Origin: UBA2588 sp002339805
GTDB taxonomy: Bacteria > Chloroflexota > Dehalococcoidia > Lucifugimonadales > UBA3495
Reading direction: 5' to 3'
NCBI GenBank assembly: GCA_045562555.1
Contig: JBJKVO010000015.1
Span: forward strand, 558,001 to 622,000
DNA: 64,000 bases
The notes beneath the pieces were generated by a model. That model saw nothing but the letters and a program-made list of their open reading frames with translations. It was not told the origin of the DNA and did not search any database. Positions within the stretch are counted from its first letter, which is position 1; each line of letters opens with the position of its first letter. The translations under genes were made by a program, and so were the position numbers. Positions 35,522-44,100 of this stretch are shown piece after piece.

Positions 35522-36166
35522 ATGAATTTATCTGATGCAATTGTGAATGACTTAATGGATCAATGGAACGCAGCTACTACGCATGCTTTTACAGAAGATT
35601 TATGTTCTGATGTGTTGAACGACGTCTCTTGGCAGAAATACTTAATTCAGGATTATGCATTTGTAGGAGCTCTTACGGAGTTGGTGAAAATGATGATAGA
35701 CAAATGTCCAGGACAACACCAACGTAACATATTTGAAGGGTTTCTGGATGTATTAACTGGGGCGGAAGATCAGTTTTTTATTGACGCTTTTAAAAAGGCT
35801 AATGTTCCTAAAGTACAATGGTCTTCAGAACAAGAATCAGATGTAACGGTTAAGTTTAAAGAGTTATTTGATAGGGTTAATGAAGGTTCATACGCTGATG
35901 TTTTGTCGGTGTTATTGCCCGTTGAATGGATCTATCTTACATGGGCAACGAATCATAAAAATTGTAAACCACGGGATTCTTATAATGAATGGATATTGTT
36001 ACATAATAATGAAGAATTCACTGAGTTCGTAATGTTTTTGAAGTCTGAATTTGATGATGCGAGCCAAGGTTATTCACAAGAGGACCGTGACAGTATGAAA
36101 GGCTATTTTTATACTGCGTGTGAATTAGAAGTGTTGTTTTTTGATCACTGCTATATAAAGGCCTAG
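35522..36166 (+). CDS. tenA: TenA/thiaminase-II family protein
   Basis: A 214-residue helical protein. WQKYLIQDYAFVGAL near residue 35 and the C-terminal ACELEVLFFDHCY with the conserved Glu match TenA. The position of the catalytic Cys of classical thiaminase II (LLPCxWxY) appears as LLPVEWIY, so the protein resembles the TenA_E class that lacks this Cys. TenA proteins salvage aminopyrimidines for thiamin. The thiamin enzyme ThiE is elsewhere in the window (52 kb). An earlier ATG at 35510 is in frame; the second has GAGAG 4 bases upstream. Confidence 0.82.
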   Translation: MNLSDAIVNDLMDQWNAATTHAFTEDLCSDVLNDVSWQKYLIQDYAFVGALTELVKMMIDKCPGQHQRNIFEGFLDVLTGAEDQFFIDAFKKANVPKVQWSSEQESDVTVKFKELFDRVNEGSYADVLSVLLPVEWIYLTWATNHKNCKPRDSYNEWILLHNNEEFTEFVMFLKSEFDDASQGYSQEDRDSMKGYFYTACELEVLFFDHCYIKA

Positions 36167-36174
36167 GGGAAGAC

Positions 36175-37350
36175 ATGAAAGATTACTATGATGTGGTGAT
36201 TATTGGGGCAGGAGCAGCAGGAATGATGTGTGCTGTAGAGGCAGGAAATCGTTCTAGAACAGTACTGCTTATTGATCATTCTCCCAAAATAGGGAAGAAA
36301 ATCAGAATTTCCGGTGGGGGTAGATGTAACTTCACTAACATGAACACTTTGCCAGAGCATTTCTTGTCTTCTAATCCGCATTTTTCAAAGTCTGCGTTGA
36401 GTCAATATACCCCTTATGATTTTGTGCAACTTATAGAAAAACACGGTATCAAATTTCATGAGAAGGCAGCAGGCCAGTTATTTTGTGATGATTCGGCGCA
36501 ACAAGTAATTGACATGCTCGTTCATGAATGTGAAGAAGCGGAGGTGGAATTTAGTCTGGCAAACCAGGTAAATAAAATAGAATCTCCAAAAGAAAACTAT
36601 TATGAACTTACGACTGATTTAGGGCATGTAGCTTGTAATTCTCTAGTTATAGCCACTGGAGGATTATCAATACCAAAATTAGGAGCAACAAGATTCGGGT
36701 ACGAATTGGCTACTAAATTCAATCTCAATGTTGTGAGCCCTAAACCTGGATTAGTACCATTTGTTATAAAAGACAAAAAATTACAATCATTAAGAGGTAT
36801 TTCTCTGCCAGCCCAAATATCCGCTAATAACTCTATGTTTGAGGATTCTTTGTTATTTACACACAAAGGATTAAGCGGACCATCTGTGTTACAAATATCT
36901 TCGTATTGGTATAAGGGAGATGAAGTTATAATTAATTGTTACCCGGATAGTGACTTATATAAATTACTGAAGACAAAAAGAAACGAAGGTTCTACTAGGC
37001 AAATTAAAAATTTATTACAAGAGTTATTTCCTCAGCGATTCGTTGATTATATGATTCCGTTAAGTATAGGGAATATGCGCACTAGTGAAATTTCTGATAA
37101 CAACTTGCAAAAGATTTCGGATTTGATACAAAAATGGATTATTTATCCAGTAGGTACTGAGGGGTATCCTAAAGCCGAGGTGACCGTAGGGGGAATAGAT
37201 ACGAACGAATTATCTTCCAGAACAATGGAATGCAGGAAACAGGAAGGCCTTTTCTTTATCGGAGAAGTGTTGGATGTTACTGGGCATCTAGGAGGATTTA
37301 ATTTTCAATGGGCGTGGTCCTCAGGATTCGCGGCAGGACAAGTTGTTTGA
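36175..37350 (+). CDS. BaiN/HI0933-type flavoprotein
   Basis: A 391-residue FAD-binding protein. VVIIGAGAAGMMCAVEAGNR is the N-terminal Rossmann motif, GRCNFTN near residue 48 is the HI0933-family signature, and the C-terminal ILDVTGHLGGFNFQWAWSSGFAAGQV type block (here GEVLDVTGHLGG...) closes the family. The cellular role of this family is poorly defined; some members reduce bile-acid intermediates. GGGGAAG precedes the ATG. It lies 8 bases after tenA, so the two are likely co-transcribed. Confidence 0.88.
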   Translation: MKDYYDVVIIGAGAAGMMCAVEAGNRSRTVLLIDHSPKIGKKIRISGGGRCNFTNMNTLPEHFLSSNPHFSKSALSQYTPYDFVQLIEKHGIKFHEKAAGQLFCDDSAQQVIDMLVHECEEAEVEFSLANQVNKIESPKENYYELTTDLGHVACNSLVIATGGLSIPKLGATRFGYELATKFNLNVVSPKPGLVPFVIKDKKLQSLRGISLPAQISANNSMFEDSLLFTHKGLSGPSVLQISSYWYKGDEVIINCYPDSDLYKLLKTKRNEGSTRQIKNLLQELFPQRFVDYMIPLSIGNMRTSEISDNNLQKISDLIQKWIIYPVGTEGYPKAEVTVGGIDTNELSSRTMECRKQEGLFFIGEVLDVTGHLGGFNFQWAWSSGFAAGQVV

Positions 37351-37396
37351 TGCAAGTAACAATATCTCTACGGAATGTTTATAATAAGTTCTTGTT

Positions 37397-38302
37397 ATGA
37401 ATAATGTATGTGTGAAAGCTCCTGCTACTACTGCTAATTTAGGACCTGGTTATGATTGCCTGGGCATGGCTCTGGATTTGTGGAATGAGATAGAAGTTAA
37501 GGTATTGGAATCAAAGGATTTAAGTATTTTTGTTAAAGGTTTTGGTGAAGATTCTGTTCCATTAAACAATGATAATCTCATATACAAATCGATCCAATTC
37601 CTGTATTCCGAACTCGGACGACCTGTACCGGGTATGGTAATTAATTGCACAAATAATATTCCCTTGAATAGAGGACTGGGAAGTAGTTCTGCAGCCATTG
37701 TTTCTGGGTTGGTAGCAGCTAACGCACTTTGTGATAATGCATATAAAGTCAATGAAATTCTTGAAATGGCAGTAGAGATTGAAGGTCATCCAGATAATGT
37801 AACCCCATGTATTTATGGTGGATGTAGGCTGATTGCAATGGAAGAAAAAAATATCTACACGGTCCCTATTCCTATTCCTGCTGATTTGGATGCTATTGTT
37901 TTTATCCCAGATGTAGAAATTAGCACCGAAGCTGCTAGGAACATTTTGCCAGATACTTTAAGTTATAAGGATGCGGTACATAATATTTCACGTGTTGGGC
38001 TTTTGATAGCTGGATTATTTTCTGATAATCCCGATTATCTGAATATTGCCACACAAGATAGGTTACACCAACCATACAGACAAGAAATATTCAGGCCAAT
38101 GAAAGTTATTTTCAAGGGAGCTTTGGATGGAGGAGCAACCGGCGTATTTTTATCAGGAAGCGGCTCAACTGTGATAGCGTTTTCCAAAGATAGACAAATG
38201 ACAGTTGGGTATGAAATGGCAGAAGCTGCTCGACAATGTGGATTGGAAGGGACATTAAAGGTCCTTAAAACTTCAGAAACAGGATGCCATGTGACAGAAT
38301 GA
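37397..38302 (+). CDS. thrB: Homoserine kinase
   Basis: A 301-residue GHMP kinase. APATTANLGPGYDCLGMALDLW at the start and the phosphate loop PLNRGLGSSSAAIVSGLVAANAL near residue 90 are diagnostic; GGATGVFLSGSGSTVIAF near residue 248 is motif 3. It phosphorylates homoserine on the way to threonine. Its stop overlaps the start of aspartate kinase (ATGATGG), so the two are coupled in an aspartate-family pathway. Confidence 0.95.
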   Translation: MNNVCVKAPATTANLGPGYDCLGMALDLWNEIEVKVLESKDLSIFVKGFGEDSVPLNNDNLIYKSIQFLYSELGRPVPGMVINCTNNIPLNRGLGSSSAAIVSGLVAANALCDNAYKVNEILEMAVEIEGHPDNVTPCIYGGCRLIAMEEKNIYTVPIPIPADLDAIVFIPDVEISTEAARNILPDTLSYKDAVHNISRVGLLIAGLFSDNPDYLNIATQDRLHQPYRQEIFRPMKVIFKGALDGGATGVFLSGSGSTVIAFSKDRQMTVGYEMAEAARQCGLEGTLKVLKTSETGCHVTE

Positions 38303-39546
38303 TGGATAATTCTACAAACGGAATACTTGTGCATAAATATGGCGGTTCATCTGTGTCCGATGCCATGAAAATAGCTAATGTAGCAAAAAGAATAGTGTCG
38401 GCTTATGATTCTGGATTCAAAATCGTCGCTGTTTGCTCAGCAATGGGAGATACTACTGATGACTTATTAGACCTGGCGTCTCAAGTTACGAAGAATCCCA
38501 ATCCTAGAGAATTGGACTTGTTACTTTCTACTGGAGAATTAGTTTCAGCAACTTTGTTGGCTATGGCAATTTCAGAACTCGGTTACCCTGCAATTAGTTT
38601 AAGTGGGATTCAGGCAGGGATACATACTGACGAAATGTACGGCAAAGCTCGAATAGATAACATAGAAACAGAAAGGGTAAGCAAAGAATTGAACGAAGGG
38701 AACATTGTTATAGTTGCAGGGTTTCAAGGAATCAACATTAATGATGATGTAACTACGCTAGGTCGGGGTGGATCAGATACTACCGCTGTGGCATTAGCAG
38801 CTGCTTTGAAGGCAGATAAATGTGAAGTTTACACTGATGTAGATGGTATATATACAGCTGATCCAAGAATCGTTAAGGAAGCAAGGAAAATTACCCATAT
38901 TGGTTACGAGGAAATGCTGGAATTGGCATGTTATGGAGCTAAAATGCACCCGAGATCTATAGAATTGGGATCTGTTTATAATGTGCCAATATATGTCGCA
39001 TCGAGTTTTAATGATGACCCAGGAACTTTAATTGATTCTTATGTTCAGGAGCTTACTATGGAAAACAGAATAAAAGTTACAGGTATTGCATATCAGAGGC
39101 ATATAGCAAAAATTACTTTGCGAGATGTGCCGGATAAACCTGGACTTGCTGGATCATTGTTCGAACCTCTAACAGATGATGGAATCAGTGTTGACACCAT
39201 TGTCCAAAATACTAGTGCCGATAAATTGACCGACATAAGTTTTACTGTGGATCAAAAAGACTTGCCAGCGACCTTACTGACGCTAGAAAAAATTCCTAGT
39301 GTACTTAGCAGTGGGAAGTTGTTGAGTGAAGAAAATTTAGCGATGGTAAGTATTGTTGGCTCGGGCATGCAAAATACTCCTGGATATGCTTCTAAAATGT
39401 TTACGATATTAGCAAAAGGTAACATCAATATAGATATGATTACCACATCTGAAATCCGTATAAGCTGCATAATATCTGAAGATTCTTTGGAAAATGCTGT
39501 GCAGTTACTTCATCAAGGGTTTGAATTAGACCGAATAGTTAATTAA
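38299..39546 (+). CDS. lysC: Aspartate kinase
   Basis: A 415-residue enzyme beginning shortly before HKYGGSSVSD, the kinase signature, with GRGGSDTTAVALAAALKADKCEVYTDVDGIYTADPR near residue 160-195. Two ACT domains follow (about 265-335 and 345-415) and would bind lysine or threonine for feedback. A longer start at 38284 is inside thrB; the overlapping ATG at 38299 is favoured. First step of Lys/Thr/Met synthesis. Confidence 0.96.
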   Translation: MMDNSTNGILVHKYGGSSVSDAMKIANVAKRIVSAYDSGFKIVAVCSAMGDTTDDLLDLASQVTKNPNPRELDLLLSTGELVSATLLAMAISELGYPAISLSGIQAGIHTDEMYGKARIDNIETERVSKELNEGNIVIVAGFQGININDDVTTLGRGGSDTTAVALAAALKADKCEVYTDVDGIYTADPRIVKEARKITHIGYEEMLELACYGAKMHPRSIELGSVYNVPIYVASSFNDDPGTLIDSYVQELTMENRIKVTGIAYQRHIAKITLRDVPDKPGLAGSLFEPLTDDGISVDTIVQNTSADKLTDISFTVDQKDLPATLLTLEKIPSVLSSGKLLSEENLAMVSIVGSGMQNTPGYASKMFTILAKGNINIDMITTSEIRISCIISEDSLENAVQLLHQGFELDRIVN

Positions 39547-39562
39547 ATTGTTGAAAGGTCCA

Positions 39563-40282
39563 ATGAATAATATGCCCACATATGTGTCTGTTATTATTCC
39601 TGCTTTTAATGAAGATGCCCGTATTGAACATTGTTTGGATGCTGTATCTTCATATTTAGCCACACAAGATTATTCATGGGAAGTCATTGTTTGCAATGAT
39701 GGTAGTACCGACAGGACATCAGAGCTTGTTCGACGATTTGTGAAAATTGATTCTAGAATCAATTTAATTGACCTGCTTCATCAAGGTAAAGGCAGCGCTG
39801 TTCGAGCAGGTATGCTTAAAGCAGAAGGCGAAGTTAGAATATTGTGTGACGCCGACTTTTCAATGCCTGTGGAACATATTTCAAGATTGATACATGCTGG
39901 ATGCTCGTATGATATCGCGATTGCTTCTAGGGAATTGCCGGATTCTCGTCGTTTCAATGAACCTCAGAGAAGACATTTTATGGGAAGAGTTTTTAACTAT
40001 TTAACTCGATTACTTGTATTGCCAGGTATTATGGATTCCCAATGTGGGTTCAAATTATTTAATCAGAGTAGTGCAAAAGAACTATTCCAAGATTTAAATG
40101 TTTCAGGATTCGCATTTGATGTGGAAATTCTGGCTAAGGCGCGAAAGCACAACTATTCAATAACCGAAGTTCCGATTGATTGGTACTATTTTGAGGGCAG
40201 TAAAGTTAGAATATTACGCGATTCTATCGGCATGTTTAAGGATTTGATGAAATTACGCATCAAATATAACAGAATTAGATAA
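39563..40282 (+). CDS. Glycosyltransferase family 2
   Basis: A 239-residue GT-A fold enzyme. VSVIIPAFNEDARIEHCLDAV, CNDGSTDRTSEL and the DxD-type DADFSMP are present; SQCGFKLFN near residue 158 and the C-terminal VPIDWYYFEGSKVRILRDS resemble polyprenyl- or dolichyl-phosphate glucosyltransferases. There is no C-terminal membrane pair. The ATG at 39563 follows AAAGG by 4 bases; a TTG at 39548 is upstream. It probably transfers a sugar to a lipid phosphate carrier. Confidence 0.88.
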   Translation: MNNMPTYVSVIIPAFNEDARIEHCLDAVSSYLATQDYSWEVIVCNDGSTDRTSELVRRFVKIDSRINLIDLLHQGKGSAVRAGMLKAEGEVRILCDADFSMPVEHISRLIHAGCSYDIAIASRELPDSRRFNEPQRRHFMGRVFNYLTRLLVLPGIMDSQCGFKLFNQSSAKELFQDLNVSGFAFDVEILAKARKHNYSITEVPIDWYYFEGSKVRILRDSIGMFKDLMKLRIKYNRIR

Positions 40283-40313
40283 GGATGCTTCTTTTTTTTC
40301 TGTAGATCTTCCA

Positions 40314-40343
40314 TTGACAAACGACAGCTGTAAAATAGATAAT
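40314..40343 (+). promoter_or_regulatory. Promoter of the lipoprotein/repeat-protein operon
   Basis: TTGACA (40314-40319) and GATAAT (40338-40343), spacer 18, lying 53 bases before the lipoprotein start. It separates this pair from the upstream glycosyltransferase. Confidence 0.55.
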
Positions 40344-40395
40344 TTATACGGTTTTGTTAAAACAGCAGAGGTAAATCTTTGCTACGGAGGAAAAA

Positions 40396-41076
40396 TTGAG
40401 ATTGAATCATTTTGTTAATTTGAAAACAGGCATATTGCTTATAGTCTGTTTATTCGCGTTTGTTGCTTGTGGAGGTGGAGATGCAGCGCCAACCGTTGCG
40501 ACTGAAACAACAACGTCTGCGGAAGCTCCAAAGGCTGAGACACAAGCTGAAGCTCCTCCTGTGGAAGCCCAAATAGAAGAAGTTGTTATTGAAAGTTCTG
40601 CTGTTTCTGTAACGAATTACCAGGATTTTGGTTTTTCATTATCTATGGAAAGCGGAGCGATGGCTAACACGATGGCTGGGTCAACCGACACCACGGGAAC
40701 TGCTACTTTCAATTATGGCGGTGTCAATGCCATGTTGAATTGGGTGCCTGGAACTAATTTTGATCCAGTAGGTGCTGTTAAAGGCTTATTCACTGCTGTT
40801 CAAAACAGTAATACTGCAACCACTTTTGCCACAGTTGGTGGCGGAGAACTCAGAGTTGGATTTGAATCTGGACAATTCATAGCTTATACAGCTGAAGGAT
40901 CAGGGGGAGGACTTATAGGTGCGTGGACATGTATGGACACAGATACATCATTCACTTTGTTCGTTTCAGGTCAAGACTCTACCAATGTACAACTTAGATT
41001 TAAAAGATTAATTGATCAATTTGAATGCGCCGGATCAGCTGACTCAGCTGGAGCTGACGCAAGTGTTAATAACTAA
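40396..41076 (+). CDS. Lipoprotein of unknown function
   Basis: A 226-residue lipid-anchored protein. A signal segment (FVNLKTGILLIVCLFAF) ends with VACGGG, so lipidation would be at Cys25 or so. A 35-residue Thr/Ala/Glu-rich linker follows, then a globular domain of about 140 residues with aromatic and Gly-rich segments (NYQDFGFSL, FNYGGVNAML, WTCMDTD). Two late cysteines (WTCMD, FECAG) could pair. The start is TTG 40396 with GGAGG 6 bases upstream. It is 24 bases before the Met-rich repeat gene, so they share a message. I do not recognise the family. Confidence 0.7.
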   Translation: MRLNHFVNLKTGILLIVCLFAFVACGGGDAAPTVATETTTSAEAPKAETQAEAPPVEAQIEEVVIESSAVSVTNYQDFGFSLSMESGAMANTMAGSTDTTGTATFNYGGVNAMLNWVPGTNFDPVGAVKGLFTAVQNSNTATTFATVGGGELRVGFESGQFIAYTAEGSGGGLIGAWTCMDTDTSFTLFVSGQDSTNVQLRFKRLIDQFECAGSADSAGADASVNN

Positions 41077-41100
41077 AAAAATTTTAGGTGAAAATAAATA

Positions 41101-44100
41101 ATGTTAACTAATATGCCGCAGACTATGAAATTTATATTGGTCACCACTTTAGTGGTAATTTTAGGAGCGTTTTCGACTCCTGTAATTTGGGGATCAGATA
41201 TATCTCCGTTCCAGCTTGATAGAAATGGAACATATTTACCGAATGACCATGAAGGAATGGACATGGGCGACATGGACATGGGGGACATGGACATGGGCGA
41301 CATGGATGATGGTGGCGGCGACATGGACGATGGTGGCGGCGACATGGATGATGGTGGCGGCGACATGGACGATGGTGGCGGCATGGATGATGGTGGCGGC
41401 GACATGGGCGGCGACATGGGTGACATGGATATGGGCGGCGACATGGGCGGCGACATGGGCGGCGACATGGGCGGTGACATGGGCGGCATGGACATGGGCG
41501 GCGACATGGGCGGCATGGATATGGGCGGCATGGATATGGGCGGCATGGACATGGGCGGCATGGACACTGGTGGCATGGGTGCTGATATGGGCGGCATGGA
41601 CATGGGTGGCATGGGTGCTGATATGGGCGGCATGGGTGCTGACATGGGTGGCATGGGTGCTGACATGGGTGGCATGGGTGCTGACATGGGCATGGGCATG
41701 GGTGCTGATATGGGCGGCATGGGCATGGATATGGGCGGCATGGGTGCTGACATGGGCATGGACATGGGCGGCTTCGGTATGGGTGATATGGACTATCAGG
41801 ATCCAGGATCAGACGGCATGGACATGGGACCGGGAATGGACATGGGTGACTTTGGTGACTTTGGTGACTTTGGCGGCATGGACATGGGCGGCGAATTTAT
41901 GGATTTCGAGTTCCAGATGGAATTTGATTCCACTCCAGAAATGTGGGACGTCGGATTTGATACTCACACTCCAAGAGGTGAAGATGCCAGAGAAGCCTTT
42001 GATATGGCAATGGACATGGGACCAGGTGGTTTTGACCAGCTAGGTTCTGATCAGATATTTGAAATGGCAGGCAGCATGGATGCCACTGGCTTTGATATGC
42101 TAGGTGGAGATGCTGTCTTTGATATGGCGATGGGAATGGACTCTGGCCAATTCGTGGATATGGGTGGAGATCAATTAGCAGGTATGTTTGGTGCCATGGA
42201 AGGCGACATGATGTACGACCTTGGCGGAGACATGCTCTTTGATGCAGCTTCTAATATGGGTGCTGCAGACTTTTATTCAATGGACGGGGATGCTGCATTC
42301 GGAATGTTTGATGCCATGGGATCAGATATGATTATGGACCTTGGTGGCGAACAGATGGCCGGTATGCTAGGTGCTATGGAAGGCGACATGATGTATGACC
42401 TTGGTGGTGATATGTTGTTTGATGCGGCTTCTGGTATGGGCGCTAACGACTTTATGATGATGGACCCCGATAGTGCATTCGGAATGTTCGATGCGATGGG
42501 TCCAGAGATGGTCTTCGACTTAGGAGGAGACCAAATGGCTGGGATGTTCTCAGCTATGGAAGGTGACCAAATTCGAGGTATGGATTCAGACATGGCATTT
42601 GGTGCTTTCGAATCTATAGGCGCTGGTGGCTTTGACATGCTCGGCGGCGACCAAATGGTTGGAATGTTTGATGCTATGGCTCCAGAAATGATGTATGACC
42701 TTGGTGGAGATATGCTCTTTGATGCTGCCTCTAGCATGGGCGCAAACGACTTTATGATGATGGATCATGAAGCAGCATTCGGAATGTTTGATGCGATGGG
42801 TCCAGATATGTATATGGACTTGGGCGGCGACCAGATGGCTGGAATGTTTTCAGCAATGGAAGGCGACATGTTCATGGATATTGGTGGCGACATGCTCTTT
42901 GATGCAGCCGCTAATATGGGCGCGAACGACTTTATGATGATGGAAGGCGACGCAGCATTCGGAATGTTTGACGCAATGGGTTTTGATGGAATGATGGACC
43001 TGGGCGGTGATCAAATGGCCGGAATGTTTGGAGCCATGGAAGGAGCAGACATTATGGCGATGGGCTCAGAACGAGCCTTTGACGCTATGATGGACATGGG
43101 CATGGGTACCGCTATGGAATTTATGGGCGGTGATCAAATGGCCGGAATGTTAGGAGCCATGGAAGGCGACATGTTGGGTCAATTAGGTGGCGACATGTTA
43201 TTCGATGCTGCGATGAATATGGGAGCAGCAGATATGATGATGATGCCCCCAGATGCAGCTTTCGGTATGTTTGACACAATGGGCGCAGATATGATGATGG
43301 ATTTGCCTCCAGATGCGATGGCAGGAATGTTCGGAGCCATGGAAGGCGACATGTTTGGACAAATTGGTGGAGACGTATTATTTGATGCTGCGATGAATAT
43401 GGGAGCAGCAGATATGATGATGATGCCCCCAGATGCAGCGTTTGGAATGTTTGACACAATGGGACAAGGAGCTGTAATGGACCTACCTCCAGATGCGATG
43501 GCAGGAATGTTCGGAGCCATGGAAGGCGATATGTTCGCTTCGATGGGTGGGGAATTCATGGCCGATGCATTAGGAACTATGGGTATAGAGTCAGCGTTGG
43601 AATTTATGCCTCCGGAAGCAATGGTTGACATGTTCGGGGCAATGGATCCAACAAATATGGCAGAACTAGGAGCAGGTGCAATGTTTGATGCAGCTGCGGG
43701 ACTACCTCCTGCTGAAATGGCAATGATGCCACCAGATGCAGCGTTTGGAATGTTCGAGACAATGGGAACTGATATGTTGTTTGATCTCCCTCCAGATGCG
43801 ATGGCAGGAATGTTCGGAGCCATGGAAGCCGATATGTTAGGACAGATTGGTGGCGATGTGTTGTTTGATGCCGCCGCTACTATGAGTCCTACAGACTTTA
43901 TGGTTATGCCAGCAGATGCAGCAGCCGGAATGTTGGACACAATGGGCGCTGGGGCAGTATTAGATTTGCCAGTAGATGCGATGGCCGGTATGGTCGGAGC
44001 TATGGATACTTCTCAGATACTAGAATTGCCAGCAGATGCAGCCCTAGACATGTTCAATGCTATGGGTGCTGATACCGCGGTGGCAGGCATGGATGCAGAC

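Noticed and set aside
41073..41765. Long minus-strand ORF rich in MSMPMSAPMPP
   Set aside because: It is the complement of the MDMGG-coding repeat: ATGGGC-type words lack stops on both strands, so the open frame is a by-product of composition.
42273..43940. Several minus-strand ORFs over the 20-residue repeats
   Set aside because: Same cause as above; they have no ribosome sites, and the plus frame shows clear signal peptide and repeat logic.
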